A stretch of DNA of 60,476 nucleotides from Prevotella sp. CAG:1058 (GCA_000433175.1 HF986603.1:1-60476), one strand, 5' to 3'. Positions 8,892 through 20,817 are shown, counted from the first letter of the stretch. Numbers and translations: made by a program. The notes: generated by a model not told the origin, from the sequence alone.

Positions 8892-8960
8892 TCGGGAATT
8901 AAGAATATTGCGTATATAGTTTCATATTTCTGTTTTATTACACATATCCTTAATTCCCGA
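8892..8960. terminator. Bidirectional terminator
   Basis: The 12-bp arms TCGGGAATTAAG and CTTAATTCCCGA (8892-8903 and 8949-8960) pair perfectly around a 45-nt loop, followed by a T-rich stretch. It sits between the convergent DUF1573 and DUF3078 genes. The loop is long for an intrinsic terminator. Confidence 0.55.
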
Positions 8961-8975
8961 TCTTATTTTTATTTT

Positions 8976-10289
8976 TTAAAAGGAATATGCGAAGCCTATC
9001 GACATGTATTCCTTAAACTGCCAGTATCCTAGGTCGTTGTTGCGGTTTGACGTTCCGTCATCGAATCTTGGGTAGATGAAGAGGTTGGATGATATGTACT
9101 TGTTGAACTGGAAGGTTATTGTGTTTTCCCATTCAAGCTCTGTTCTTTTATATGTTGTATATCCATAAAGCCTTGTCTTCCATTTTATAAGCTCGGAGAA
9201 AACCCACGTGAGATCGAATGTGAACTCTGAACCGAAGTCATTGAGCGTGTGTCGCCCCTCCTTTAGTCCGTATTGCGTGGCGAGCGCCTTGCGCCCTACG
9301 TACTTGAAGTTATATGCAAACGGAGCCATTTGCGCAGACCCTGTAAGTTTTCCGTTGAATGCGTTGACGTTATAGCTCATACCGAGCGAGAAGTTCATGT
9401 TCAGGGGCGACAGCAGGTCGGAATATACAAATGCATCATTACTCTTGTAGCCACGCATGAATTGTGTATTAGCAACAAGTTGTAATGTGTAGTACCAGTT
9501 TTTAGTGGCCTGCAGCCCGAGCTTTCCGGTGTATCTTATAAGGTCTTCTGATGTTTTGAAGGAGTGTAGTGTGTCGCCGCGCGATGTCTGGAATCCAAGC
9601 TTAAGTTCAAGCTTGTTTTCAAATTTAATTTTCTGTTTGTTGTTATAGTTTGCCATGAGCGTTGCACTGGCAAGCATTGAGTAATTGCTCTCTCCTCCCT
9701 TGTACCAATTATCCGAGACGAAATTTTGCAGGAATTGTAAATAATAGTCTCCGCCGAATGTCCAGAAGTTCGGCTTCTCCACAATGATTTTAAATGGTAC
9801 TTCAGGGGCTTTTTCATGTGCCAGGTCGTTCTTCGTGACGTATTCGACTTTATGCCGAAGCGGTTTTGTTATCTCTTCGTGCAACGAACCTGCTTTACGT
9901 ATTTCGTCTTCTGTCGAGACTACATATTCGGGATGGCGCAGATATGCAGTCATTAAAGCCTTGTCTATCGCCGCGTCGATATCATCGGGCCTTTCCTTGT
10001 CAAGTACCATGCGGCATTTTGCCACAGAATAATAAAATGTAAGTGGCGCGAAAAGTTTGAAATAGCGAGGGTCGTTTTCGGGAAATGTATCCAAAGATTC
10101 ATTTATCCGGAATATGGAGTCTGTTTTCGCCTTGAATGTCTTAAGCGAATCCATATATGCTTGAGTGATTGCAGTGTCCACATTTGTGCGTTTATGATTG
10201 TGCCGTATGTGCGGCCGTTTTTGCCCATAAGCGGCAAATGTACACCATAATAATATTATTGATGTAAAGAGTTTCAGTCTCATTTTCAT
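8976..10289 (-). CDS. DUF3078 outer-membrane-associated protein
   Basis: A 437-residue exported protein from the ATG at 10289: the signal peptide MKMRLKLFTSIILLWCTFAAYGQ fits only this start, and the longer reading from 10331 would cross the promoter. The N-terminal third is charged; the C-terminal part matches DUF3078 in style, with alternating aromatic beta strands (FWTFGGDYYLQF, NWYYTLQLVANTQF) and a terminal phenylalanine (FAYSF), as in outer-membrane beta-barrels. Function unknown. Monocistronic, convergent with DUF1573. Confidence 0.78.
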   Translation of the reverse strand: MKMRLKLFTSIILLWCTFAAYGQKRPHIRHNHKRTNVDTAITQAYMDSLKTFKAKTDSIFRINESLDTFPENDPRYFKLFAPLTFYYSVAKCRMVLDKERPDDIDAAIDKALMTAYLRHPEYVVSTEDEIRKAGSLHEEITKPLRHKVEYVTKNDLAHEKAPEVPFKIIVEKPNFWTFGGDYYLQFLQNFVSDNWYKGGESNYSMLASATLMANYNNKQKIKFENKLELKLGFQTSRGDTLHSFKTSEDLIRYTGKLGLQATKNWYYTLQLVANTQFMRGYKSNDAFVYSDLLSPLNMNFSLGMSYNVNAFNGKLTGSAQMAPFAYNFKYVGRKALATQYGLKEGRHTLNDFGSEFTFDLTWVFSELIKWKTRLYGYTTYKRTELEWENTITFQFNKYISSNLFIYPRFDDGTSNRNNDLGYWQFKEYMSIGFAYSF

Positions 10290-10310
10290 TAGGATTGTAT
10301 GTTTACGCTG

Positions 10311-10318
10311 CAAAGTTA
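10311..10318 (-). promoter_or_regulatory. Predicted -7 promoter element for DUF3078 gene
   Basis: Minus-strand TAACTTTG (consensus TAnnTTTG), 22 nt upstream of the preferred DUF3078 start. It supports the shorter open reading frame. Confidence 0.55.
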
Positions 10319-10574
10319 ACATTATTTTCATAAATTAATCGGTCTGTAAAATTAAATTTGATGCATGTTTGGCATTTTGTATTATTCGTTTGTCACAGTA
10401 GTCGTTATTTGACCTATTGTAGTATTATTGTTTACGTACCGGCTTGTCTTTTTTTGTTCGTTTGAGACAAATGTTTAATCTTAGTATACAAGCTGAATCA
10501 GTGTCAGAGTATTTTTGTTGGGAGATTTATAATTATCTGTGTTGTCGTTTTTTCACTAATAAAGAGATTATAAT

Positions 10575-12268
<1,694 letters not shown>

Positions 12269-12294
12269 TAAATAATATTCATACATTTTAGAAA

Positions 12295-14190
12295 ATGGAT
12301 AAAAATACAATTATTGGTTTTGTTCTGATAGCTGCACTGTTGATAGGTTTCAGTTGGTACACAAAACCTTCTGAAGAGGAAATTGCACAACAAAGGAAAC
12401 AAGACTCTATAACAGCAATAGCTAAGCAGAAGGCCGAGCAACAGTTGGAAACCGAGAAGCAAACAGCTCAAGCTAATGCTGCTCTGGCAAACCAAGATAC
12501 GACAAAAACTTTTTACAAGGCATTGAACGGCAAGGCTCAAAAAGTTGTCTTGAAGAATTCAAAGCTTGAGCTTACGTTAAATACAAAAGGAGGTGTCGTT
12601 GAAAAAGCTGTAATAAAGGGATTCAAGGACAACGAAGGCCGTAAGGACTTAACTTTGTTTGACTCTCAAAATCAGTCTCTTAAGTTTATGTTGGCTGGAA
12701 AAGAGACAAACATAATAACTACCGATTTATATTTCATACCTTCAAATGTTACTGACTCAACTGTAACAATGACCGCTGACGCCGGAAATGGCAAGTCGTT
12801 GGTGATGGATTATAAACTTGGTAAGGATTATATGCTTCATTTCTCGATGAAAGCCAATGGTTTGAGTGGTATGTTTGCACCGAACTATGACAAGATTGAT
12901 ATTGAATGGACGGATAGATGCCGCCAGCAGGAAAAAGGTTTTACATTTGAGAACCAGCATTCGTCTTTGACATATCATTTGACCGATGGCGGAACAGACA
13001 ATCTTAGCGAAACGAGTGAAAAGGTTGATAAGAAGATAGAAGATGTTATCGATTGGGTGGCATTTAAGAACCAATTCTTCAGTGCCGTGATGATTGCCAA
13101 AGACGATCTTGGGGCTAATTCGTTGATGACCAGTATCCCACAAGAGAAAGGGTCCGGCTATCTGAAACATTATGCTGCAAAGATGAAAACGTCTTTTGAC
13201 CCCACCGGAAAGAATCCGACAGAACTTGAGTTCTATTTTGGCCCTAATGATTTCAATCTATTGAGAAAGGTAGAGAAACAGAGTACATTTGACAAGGAGC
13301 TTGAGTTGCAACGTCTTGTATATTTAGGATGGCCGTTATTTAGAATAATCAATAGATGGTTTACTCTCTATGTTTTTGATTGGCTGACAGCCATGAACAT
13401 AAACATGGGTTTTGTGCTTATCCTTATAACTCTGTTGCTTAAGTTGATAACCTATCCGTTAGTGAAGAAGAGTTACATGTCATCAGCTAAGATGCGTGTA
13501 TTGAAACCCAAAATAGAGGAGGCGACAAAACAGTATAATAAACCTGAAGACCAGATGCAGAAGCAGCAGGCAATGATGGCTCTGTATTCAAAGTATGGCG
13601 TTAGCCCCTTGAGTGGATGTCTGCCAATGTTGATACAAATGCCTATTTGGATTGCCATGTTCAACTTTGTTCCGAATGCAATACAGTTAAGAGGGGAGAG
13701 CTTCTTATGGATTAGCGATCTTTCGACATACGACCCGATTATAGAATGGAACAAGAATATTTGGTTGATTGGTGACCATTTGAGTCTGACTTGTATATTG
13801 TTCTGCGCTGCCAACGTTCTTTATTCTGTTCTTACCATGCGACAGCAGAAAGACCAGATGATTGGTGCCCAGGCCGAACAGATGAAGATGATGCGTTGGA
13901 TGACTTACTTGATGCCGGTATTCTTCTTCTTCATGTTTAACGATTATTCGGCAGGTCTTAATTTCTATTATTTCATATCACTGTTCTTCAGTGCTGCTAT
14001 TATGTGGACTTTGCGTAAAACGACAAATGATGAAAAGTTGTTGAGTATACTTGAAGCCCGCTATCAGGAAAACAAGAACAATCCGCAAAAGATGAGCGGA
14101 TTTGCAGCGAGGCTCGAAGCCATGCAGAAGCAGGCTGAAGAATTAAAGAGGCAACGCGAGCAACAGGAAAAGGCTAAACCCCGTAAATAA
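12295..14190 (+). CDS. yidC: Membrane protein insertase YidC
   Basis: Inserts and folds inner-membrane proteins. The 631-residue protein has an N-terminal signal-anchor (TIIGFVLIAALLIGFSWY), a glutamine/alanine-rich linker, a large periplasmic domain (residues about 80-350), and the conserved five-helix insertase core. The core begins near WLTAMNINMGFVLILITLLLKLITYPL and includes YGVSPLSGCLPMLIQMPIW. The C-terminal tail is Lys/Glu/Gln-rich (LEAMQKQAEELKRQREQQEK), probably a coiled-coil that can contact the ribosome. Operon partner of pyrG; a strong hairpin follows the stop. Confidence 0.97.
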   Translation: MDKNTIIGFVLIAALLIGFSWYTKPSEEEIAQQRKQDSITAIAKQKAEQQLETEKQTAQANAALANQDTTKTFYKALNGKAQKVVLKNSKLELTLNTKGGVVEKAVIKGFKDNEGRKDLTLFDSQNQSLKFMLAGKETNIITTDLYFIPSNVTDSTVTMTADAGNGKSLVMDYKLGKDYMLHFSMKANGLSGMFAPNYDKIDIEWTDRCRQQEKGFTFENQHSSLTYHLTDGGTDNLSETSEKVDKKIEDVIDWVAFKNQFFSAVMIAKDDLGANSLMTSIPQEKGSGYLKHYAAKMKTSFDPTGKNPTELEFYFGPNDFNLLRKVEKQSTFDKELELQRLVYLGWPLFRIINRWFTLYVFDWLTAMNINMGFVLILITLLLKLITYPLVKKSYMSSAKMRVLKPKIEEATKQYNKPEDQMQKQQAMMALYSKYGVSPLSGCLPMLIQMPIWIAMFNFVPNAIQLRGESFLWISDLSTYDPIIEWNKNIWLIGDHLSLTCILFCAANVLYSVLTMRQQKDQMIGAQAEQMKMMRWMTYLMPVFFFFMFNDYSAGLNFYYFISLFFSAAIMWTLRKTTNDEKLLSILEARYQENKNNPQKMSGFAARLEAMQKQAEELKRQREQQEKAKPRK

Positions 14191-14204
14191 GTAGGAATAA
14201 CCTC

Positions 14205-14233
14205 ATAAGGGCAGGCGTTATGCCTGCCCTTAT
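14205..14233 (+). terminator. Hairpin after yidC
   Basis: A perfect 12-bp stem, ATAAGGGCAGGC with GCCTGCCCTTAT, and a 5-nt loop. The T run after it is poor, and the next ATG is only 17 nt away, so it may be an imperfect terminator or attenuator before the S9 peptidase. Confidence 0.6.
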
Positions 14234-14250
14234 ATTAAAATCACAATATT

Positions 14251-16416
14251 ATGAACAAAACATTTATGGTTGCGGCCGCATTAGCCATAGGCTGCAATGC
14301 TGTTAACGCACAAGAAACCGTGAACTTTATCGGGAAAAACAACATCACGCTTAAGAGTGACCTTATGACTCCTGAGGCCTTGTGGGCTATGGGACGTATC
14401 GGCGGTTACCAAGCTTCGCCAGATGGCAAAAGGATTGTATACCAAGTAAGCTATTACAGCGTAAAGGAAAACAAGAGCCATACGGTAATTTACGTAATGG
14501 ATGCTGACGGCAAGAATAGCAAGATGCTTACTACAAGTACAAAAAGCGAGACGGATGCCGTATGGACTGATGGCGGACAGAAGATAGCCTATCTTTGTGA
14601 CGGCCAGATATGGAAAATGAATCCTGACGGTAGCGGCCGCAAACAACTGACTAACGACAAGACCGGAATTGATGGTTTCATATTTTCGCCAGATGAAAAG
14701 AAAGTTGTATTGATAAAGCAAATACCATATCATGAGACAATCAAGGAGAATCCGTCAGACTTGCCTAAAGCTACGGGACGACTCATTACTGATATGAATT
14801 ACAGGCATTGGGACGAATATGTGGAGTCAATACCTCATCCTTTCCTTGCTGAAGTTACTGCAAATGGAATAGGAGAGGGTGTGGACATCATGCTTGGTGA
14901 ACCATACGAAAGTCCCGTTAAGCCTTTTGGTGGTATAGAACAATTCGCCTGGAGTCCTGATTCAAAGACAATTGCTTATACATCACGTAAGAAAACAGGT
15001 GTTGAGTATGCAGTGTCAACTGATACGGACATATACCTGTATAATACTGATACCAAGGAGACTGTCAATATTTGTAAGCCTGCTGGATACAAGGAGCCTG
15101 CAATCGACCACACAAAGTCAATGAAACATCAGGCTGTGAATTCGGAAGAGAATCTGAAAAACAATCCTGGATATGACACAAATCCACAGTATTCACCTGA
15201 CGGACAGTATATCGCATGGCTGAGTATGCCTCGCAACGGATATGAGAGCGACCGTAACCGCCTGTGTGTTTATAACGTAAAATCAGGGCAGAAAACTTAT
15301 GTAACGGAGTCACTTGATACCAACGTGGACGCATTCTGTTGGGGTGCTGATTCCAACTTGTTTTATTTCTTGAGTGTATGGCATGGTTGCGAGAATGTTT
15401 ATCAAACCAACCTTAAGGGAGAAGTAAAACAGCTGACGGACGGTTGGAACGATTATGGTTCGGTGCAGCTTCTCAATGACGGAAACAAACTGCTTGCCGA
15501 GAGGCACAGCATGTCGCAGGCTTCAGAACTCTATGTTATTAAGCCGAGCAAAAAAGAAAAAGAGTCGAAAGTTGAGCAAATTACTTTTGAGAACAAGCAT
15601 TTGTATGACCAAATGACGTTCGGCAAGATTCAGCAGCGTTGGGTTAAGACTACTGACGGTAAAGACATGCTGTATTGGATTGTTCTGCCTTCTCATTTTG
15701 ATGAAACTAAAAAATATCCGACCCTTCTATTCTGTGAGGGTGGACCACAGAGTCCGGTATCACAGTTCTGGAGCTACCGTTGGAACATGCAGATTATGGC
15801 GGCAAACGGTTATGTCGTTATAGCACCGAACAGGCGCGGCTTGCCAGGATTTGGAAGCGAATGGAACGAGCAAATATCTGGCGACTGGACCGGACAGTGC
15901 ATGAAGGATTACTTGACTGCGATAGATGACGCATGCAAAAACCTTCCGTTTGTAGACAAGGACAGACTTGGTGCTGTTGGTGCAAGCTTCGGAGGCTTTA
16001 GCGTTTATTACCTTGCAGGACACCACGACAAGCGTTTCAAGTGTTTCATTGCACACGACGGAGCATTCAATCTCGAATCGATGTACACTGATACGGAAGA
16101 AGCATGGTTCAGCAATTGGGAATATGATGATGCATTCTGGAATAAAGATCAGACTGAGAATGCAAAAAGAACATACGCAAACTCACCCCACAAGTTTGTC
16201 GACAAATGGGACACCCCGATTCTTTGTATCCACGGCGAGAAGGATTATCGTATTAATGCCAACCAGGGTATGGGTGCGTTCAACGCAGCACGTATGAGAG
16301 GAATACCTGCAGAACTCTTGCTGTTCCCCGATGAAAACCATTGGGTATTGAAACCCCAGAATGGTGTGTTATGGCAGCGTACTTTCTTCAACTGGCTTGA
16401 CAAGTGGCTGAAATGA
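14251..16416 (+). CDS. S9-family prolyl oligopeptidase/dipeptidyl peptidase
   Basis: A 721-residue exported serine peptidase. It has a signal peptide (AAALAIGCNAVNAQ) and a beta-propeller with PD40-type repeats (GYQASPDGKRIVYQVS, FAWSPDSKTIAYTS, PQYSPDGQYIAWLS). The alpha/beta-hydrolase domain carries the triad S579 (GASFGG), D665 (GEKDYR) and H697 (DENHW). It probably releases dipeptides from oligopeptides in the periplasm. The MFS gene after it could import the products, but that link is inferred. Confidence 0.92.
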   Translation: MNKTFMVAAALAIGCNAVNAQETVNFIGKNNITLKSDLMTPEALWAMGRIGGYQASPDGKRIVYQVSYYSVKENKSHTVIYVMDADGKNSKMLTTSTKSETDAVWTDGGQKIAYLCDGQIWKMNPDGSGRKQLTNDKTGIDGFIFSPDEKKVVLIKQIPYHETIKENPSDLPKATGRLITDMNYRHWDEYVESIPHPFLAEVTANGIGEGVDIMLGEPYESPVKPFGGIEQFAWSPDSKTIAYTSRKKTGVEYAVSTDTDIYLYNTDTKETVNICKPAGYKEPAIDHTKSMKHQAVNSEENLKNNPGYDTNPQYSPDGQYIAWLSMPRNGYESDRNRLCVYNVKSGQKTYVTESLDTNVDAFCWGADSNLFYFLSVWHGCENVYQTNLKGEVKQLTDGWNDYGSVQLLNDGNKLLAERHSMSQASELYVIKPSKKEKESKVEQITFENKHLYDQMTFGKIQQRWVKTTDGKDMLYWIVLPSHFDETKKYPTLLFCEGGPQSPVSQFWSYRWNMQIMAANGYVVIAPNRRGLPGFGSEWNEQISGDWTGQCMKDYLTAIDDACKNLPFVDKDRLGAVGASFGGFSVYYLAGHHDKRFKCFIAHDGAFNLESMYTDTEEAWFSNWEYDDAFWNKDQTENAKRTYANSPHKFVDKWDTPILCIHGEKDYRINANQGMGAFNAARMRGIPAELLLFPDENHWVLKPQNGVLWQRTFFNWLDKWLK

Positions 16417-16568
16417 TGCTATAAGGTATAGATAAATAGGATTTGTTAGAGGCAATGGTTAATTATTTACTTGCAGGTTTTGCCAGACAATAAGGTCGTT
16501 GCAGTGTTACATGGCTATTGCCTTTAACATGTTCAGTGTTATTGAATGAAATTAAAAACAAATAAATC

Positions 16569-18227
16569 ATGACTGAGACAATACAAAAAACACTACGTGA
16601 TTCAGCCGCCACAAGGTGGATGGTGCTGTTTTTCCTTGCGTTTGCGATGTTCTGTTCATACATCTTCATGGACATTCTTTCGCCGATTAAAGACTTGATG
16701 CAGTCAACGCGCGGTTGGGACTCTACCGCTTTCGGAACAATGCAGGGCTCTGAGACATTCCTTAATGTGTTTGTTTTCTTCCTCATCTTCGCTGGAATCA
16801 TCCTTGATAAGATGGGAGTACGCTTCACCGCCGTACTTTCGGGAGCAGTGATGCTTGTCGGAGCAACAATAAACTGGTATGCTGTTACAGAAATGTTCAT
16901 GGGCAGCAGCCTTGAAACCTGGTTCAATAACAATTTGAATTATATTCCAGGATTTGACGAATTAGGTATTTCTCCTTTTTATCTAGGTATGCCGGCGTCA
17001 GCTAAGTTTGCTGCGATTGGTTTTATGATTTTCGGTTGTGGTGTTGAAATGGCTGGCATTATGGTTTCACGAGGCATTGTAAAATGGTTTAAAGGCCATG
17101 AAATGGCACTTGCCATGGGGTCTGAAATGGCATTGGCGCGCCTTGGTGTGGCAACATGTATGATTTTCTCACCCGTATTTGCCAAGCTTGGTGGCGACAT
17201 TGATGTTTCACGTTCAGTTGCATTCGGTGTCGTGCTTTTGATGATAGCCCTAATCATGTTCATAGTTTACTTCTTCATGGACAAGAAGCTCGACGCACAG
17301 ACCGGCGAGGCTGAAGAGAAAGACGACCCGTTTAAGGTCAGCGATATTGGCAACATATTGAGAAGTAGCGGTTTCTGGCTTGTAGCATTGTTGTGCGTGC
17401 TGTATTATTCAGCTATTTTCCCGTTCCAGAAGTATGCAGTCAACATGCTCCAGTGTAATTTGACGTTCACCGAACTTTCACCCGATTCGTTCTGGGCTGG
17501 CAATACTGTGACCATAATTCAGTATGTGATAATGCTTGTTGTTGCAGCTGCGGCATTTGCAAGCAATTTCTCAAAGAGTAAGAGCATGCGGACGCTTATG
17601 CAGATAGTAGCAGTAGTTGCGCTTGTCGTATTCTGCTATATGGGTTATATGCGCCAGAGTGCTGAAACAGTGTTTGCTGTATTCCCACTTCTGGCTGTCG
17701 GTATAACTCCGATTCTCGGTAATTATGTAGACCATAAGGGCAAGGCTGCATCAATGCTGGTTGTAGGTTCGTTGCTTCTTATTGCATGCCATTTGACATT
17801 TGCTTTCATCCTGCCTATGTTCAAGGGCAATGCTGTTGGAGGCATTATCATTGCCTATATTACAATCCTTGTTCTTGGAGCCAGCTTCTCTCTTGTTCCG
17901 GCGTCATTGTGGCCCAGTGTCCCCAAACTTGTTGACGCAAAAATCATCGGCAGTGCCTATGCTTTGATTTTCTGGATACAGAACATAGGTTTGTGGCTCT
18001 TCCCGTTGCTTATCGGCAAGGTGCTTGACAAGACGAATCCCCAACTCGTTTCCGATTTGCAGAACGGTCTTATAACTCCGCAGGAGGCTGCCGTTTCTTA
18101 TGATTATACGGCACCGCTTGTCATGCTTGCATGTCTTGGAGTTGCAGCCCTTATTCTTGGTTTCGTACTTAAGGTGGTAGACAAGAAGAAAGGCTACGGA
18201 CTTGAAGAACCTAATATTAAGGAGTAA
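16569..18227 (+). CDS. MFS transporter
   Basis: A 552-residue, roughly 12-helix major facilitator protein. After helix 1 it has a loop with the block RGWDSTAFGTMQGSETFLNVF, then FAGIILDKMGVRF, the MFS loop 2-3 motif in degenerate form. A charged central loop (DKKLDAQTGEAEEKDD) divides the two six-helix halves. The substrate is not evident. Position 152 nt after an exported dipeptidyl peptidase suggests peptide uptake; it is also reminiscent of MFSD1-type peptide carriers, though I cannot confirm this by eye. Confidence 0.83.
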   Translation: MTETIQKTLRDSAATRWMVLFFLAFAMFCSYIFMDILSPIKDLMQSTRGWDSTAFGTMQGSETFLNVFVFFLIFAGIILDKMGVRFTAVLSGAVMLVGATINWYAVTEMFMGSSLETWFNNNLNYIPGFDELGISPFYLGMPASAKFAAIGFMIFGCGVEMAGIMVSRGIVKWFKGHEMALAMGSEMALARLGVATCMIFSPVFAKLGGDIDVSRSVAFGVVLLMIALIMFIVYFFMDKKLDAQTGEAEEKDDPFKVSDIGNILRSSGFWLVALLCVLYYSAIFPFQKYAVNMLQCNLTFTELSPDSFWAGNTVTIIQYVIMLVVAAAAFASNFSKSKSMRTLMQIVAVVALVVFCYMGYMRQSAETVFAVFPLLAVGITPILGNYVDHKGKAASMLVVGSLLLIACHLTFAFILPMFKGNAVGGIIIAYITILVLGASFSLVPASLWPSVPKLVDAKIIGSAYALIFWIQNIGLWLFPLLIGKVLDKTNPQLVSDLQNGLITPQEAAVSYDYTAPLVMLACLGVAALILGFVLKVVDKKKGYGLEEPNIKE

Positions 18228-18272
18228 ATTTGTTTGAAAGTATAAGTTTAATTTCGCATCAGAATCTGATTA

Positions 18273-18323
18273 CATACAAAAAAACGCTGGCCGTATAACC
18301 ATTCGGGCGGCGTTTTTTGTATG
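18273..18323 (+). terminator. Terminator after MFS gene
   Basis: CATACAAAAAAACGC pairs with GCGTTTTTTGTATG around a GC-rich loop (ctggccgtataaccattcgggcg), giving a hairpin with its own T run. Its symmetry suggests it could work in both directions. Confidence 0.75.
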
Positions 18324-18387
18324 ATAATGATGTTGCTTGTTTTGTCCTGTACAGTTATATTCAAATCTATTATTCATAACAAATGCA

Positions 18388-18469
18388 AACGACGACCTTT
18401 TACAGTGCAAAAGGTCGTCGTTTGCGTTGTAAAAGGTAACCTATTGGAGTGTAAAAGGTAACCTTTTAC
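18388..18469. repeat. Four-unit 22-bp-period palindromic array, copy 3
   Basis: Units start at 18388, 18410, 18432 and 18454: AACGACGACCTTTTAC, AAAGGTCGTCGTTTGC, AAAGGTAACCTATTGG, AAAGGTAACCTTTTAC. Units 1 and 2 are reverse complements: 17-bp arms at 18385-18401 and 18409-18425 enclose the 7-nt loop ACAGTGC. It lies between convergent genes, the MFS carrier and prfC, within a 412-bp gap otherwise holding two terminators. Confidence 0.87.
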
Positions 18470-18586
18470 GAAAGCGATATGAGTGTGTCTGTTTCTAATC
18501 TTATTTGTCGGTCAGATTTAGATGCAATAATGCAGTGTTTACACGGTTTTTACGAGTGTACATGTTAGGACTTGATTGCGTATAAA

Positions 18587-18623
18587 AATAACGTGAGCCG
18601 TTTAATAACAGGCTCACATTATT
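18587..18623 (-). terminator. Terminator of prfC
   Basis: AATAACGTGAGCC and GGCTCACATTATT form a stem with one mismatch around an 11-nt loop. On the minus strand it is followed by a T-rich stretch, 17 nt after the prfC stop. Confidence 0.7.
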
Positions 18624-18639
18624 TAATGTATCAATAAAA

Positions 18640-20214
18640 TTAGAACTCGCTAGTAAAATGGAAACGTATGTGTTTAAAGTCCTGCTGCGCCATCTGTAAC
18701 ACATAGCCTGAATCGGCAAGGAATACGTCACGACCGTCTTTATCTTTAGCCATGTATTGGTATTTACGTTTCTTGAACGATTCGAGCTCTGCCGGGTCGT
18801 CTGAATCAATCCAACAAGCCTTGTAAAGATGTATAGGTTCCCAGCGGCATTTAGCATTGTACTCGTTTTCAAGGCGGTATTGGATGACTTCGAACTGGAG
18901 TTGGCCTACTGTGCCGATAATCTTCCTACCGTTGAACTGGTTGACAAACATCTGTGCCACACCTTCGTCCATTAGTTGGTCGATACCCTTGTTAAGCTGT
19001 TTGCTCTTCATCGGGTCGTCGTTCTCGATGTATTTGAACATCTCTGGCGAGAATGAAGGCAGGCCGCGGAAATGTAATTGTTCGCCGTCGGTAAGCGTGT
19101 CGCCTATCTTGAATATGCCATTGTCCGGAAGTCCGACGATGTCTCCTGGCCATGCTTCGTCGATTGTGCTTTTGCGCTGTGCCATGAACTGCGTTGGAGA
19201 CGAGAAGCGCAGAGTCTTGCCCATGCGTACATGCAGATACGGGTGGTTGCGCTCGAAGCGTCCGCTGCACACTTTGCAGAATGCTATACATGAACGGTGG
19301 TTGGGGTCGATGTTAGCTGTAATCTTGAAGATGAATCCTGAGAATTTGGACTCTTCTGGAGTGACTTCCCTTTCTTCAGCCTTTGTAGGGCGGGGGCTCG
19401 GAGCTATTTCGACAAAACAATTAAGCAGCTCTTGCACTCCGAAATTATTAAGTGCACTTCCGAAGAATACAGGTGCTACTTCTGCCTTCAGATAATCTTC
19501 AACATTAAATTCAGGATATACTCCGTCAATAAGCTCTATGTCGTCGCGTAATTTTTTTGCATCAGATTCTCCTATGTGGCTTTCCAGCTCATTGCTGTTT
19601 ACATCCACTTCAACCTTTTCAGTCACACGTTGCTTGTCCGGTGTAAACAAGTCGAGTTTGTTCTCGTAGATGTTGTATACTCCTTTGAATCTTGCTCCCT
19701 GGTTAATAGGCCATGAAAGCGGACGCACGTGTATCCCGAGTTCTTGTTCTAGTTCGTCGAGCAAGTCGAACGGGTCTCGGCCTTCACGGTCCATTTTGTT
19801 TATGAATATTATGACTGGTGTCTTGCGCATGCGGCAAACGTTCATAAGCTTGCGTGTCTGGGTCTCAACACCTTTTGCCCCGTCAACTACGATTATGGCA
19901 GAGTCTACGGCTGTAAGTGTACGGTACGTATCTTCCGCGAAATCCTGGTGTCCAGGAGTGTCAAGTATGTTAACCTTGTATCCGTTATAGTCGAATTCCA
20001 TTACAGATGTCGACACGGATATTCCACGCTGCTTCTCTATTTCCATCCAGTCAGACGTTGCCGTCTTGCGTATCTTGTTGTTTTTTACAGCCCCGGCTAC
20101 CTGGATTTGTCCTCCGAACAGGAGGAACTTCTCCGTAAGGGTGGTTTTACCGGCGTCAGGGTGCGAGATAATCGCAAACGTACGTCTTCTTTCTATTTCT
20201 TCTTTGCTATTCAT
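18640..20214 (-). CDS. prfC: Peptide chain release factor 3
   Basis: A GTPase that recycles class-I release factors (RF1/RF2) from the ribosome after termination. The 524-residue protein has the P-loop [13 protein letters not shown] at residues 17-29, switch [18 protein letters not shown], and the NKMD guanine-specificity motif. The RF3-type domain II/III follows ([29 protein letters not shown]). Length matches the E. coli type. It is 57 nt downstream of the DUF4924 gene, probably in one transcript. Confidence 0.97.
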   Translation of the reverse strand: MNSKEEIERRRTFAIISHPDAGKTTLTEKFLLFGGQIQVAGAVKNNKIRKTATSDWMEIEKQRGISVSTSVMEFDYNGYKVNILDTPGHQDFAEDTYRTLTAVDSAIIVVDGAKGVETQTRKLMNVCRMRKTPVIIFINKMDREGRDPFDLLDELEQELGIHVRPLSWPINQGARFKGVYNIYENKLDLFTPDKQRVTEKVEVDVNSNELESHIGESDAKKLRDDIELIDGVYPEFNVEDYLKAEVAPVFFGSALNNFGVQELLNCFVEIAPSPRPTKAEEREVTPEESKFSGFIFKITANIDPNHRSCIAFCKVCSGRFERNHPYLHVRMGKTLRFSSPTQFMAQRKSTIDEAWPGDIVGLPDNGIFKIGDTLTDGEQLHFRGLPSFSPEMFKYIENDDPMKSKQLNKGIDQLMDEGVAQMFVNQFNGRKIIGTVGQLQFEVIQYRLENEYNAKCRWEPIHLYKACWIDSDDPAELESFKKRKYQYMAKDKDGRDVFLADSGYVLQMAQQDFKHIRFHFTSEF

Positions 20215-20271
20215 GATTTAACTTCAATTGTGTCTTGTCAGTCTGAAACAGGCCGTTCTTATGATGGATTG

Positions 20272-20817
20272 TCATTCAAATTCAAGAGGTTCTTTCTTGT
20301 CTTTCAGATAATAGTCGGAAAGCATGCCAATAAATACGGTAATTTCCTTGATGGCGTGTTCCGTGTCAGGACTGATTTTCTTTTTCTGCAACCTTAACAT
20401 CATCATTCCGTATAAGGCGTTGAAACAAGTTTCAATTTCGTTTTCGGCATTGTCGGCTCCACGCTTGCGCAACTCGACGATAAACGGCAACACTTTATAA
20501 TATTCACTGTTGTAAAACGGGAATTTAGTGCTTTGCAGCAACTGCGCGTTAAGTTCAACCAGTTGTTGCATGACAATCTTGTTGATTTGCAGATGACCTT
20601 TGTCACGACAACCTTCCTGATTCATCATTCTTACAAGATTACCGTACCAGTCAGTCATTTCTTCTTTTTGTTCGTCCGTATATGCAAATTGTTCTATGTA
20701 TTCGTGGCGTATGCGGCTGAGGCTACAGCCATATGCTCTGATTAAATCTTCAATTTGCCACATATACAATAAGTATTCGGCAATATTCTTCTTTCTTAAT
20801 TCTTGTGATATGAACAT
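20272..20817 (-). CDS. DUF4924 family protein
   Basis: A 181-residue, mostly helical cytoplasmic protein, beginning MFISQELRKKNIAEYLLYMWQIEDLIRA. It has no signal peptide or membrane segment and no catalytic motif I recognise. It resembles the DUF4924 family, found in Bacteroidetes and of unknown function. It is just upstream of prfC on the same strand, so a role near translation is possible but only suggested by position. No good -7 element was found upstream. Confidence 0.72.
   Translation of the reverse strand: MFISQELRKKNIAEYLLYMWQIEDLIRAYGCSLSRIRHEYIEQFAYTDEQKEEMTDWYGNLVRMMNQEGCRDKGHLQINKIVMQQLVELNAQLLQSTKFPFYNSEYYKVLPFIVELRKRGADNAENEIETCFNALYGMMMLRLQKKKISPDTEHAIKEITVFIGMLSDYYLKDKKEPLEFE

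Noticed and set aside
18857..19495. 212-residue ORF antisense to prfC
   Set aside because: It is a reading-frame shadow of a clearly conserved gene, with no promoter or domain of its own.
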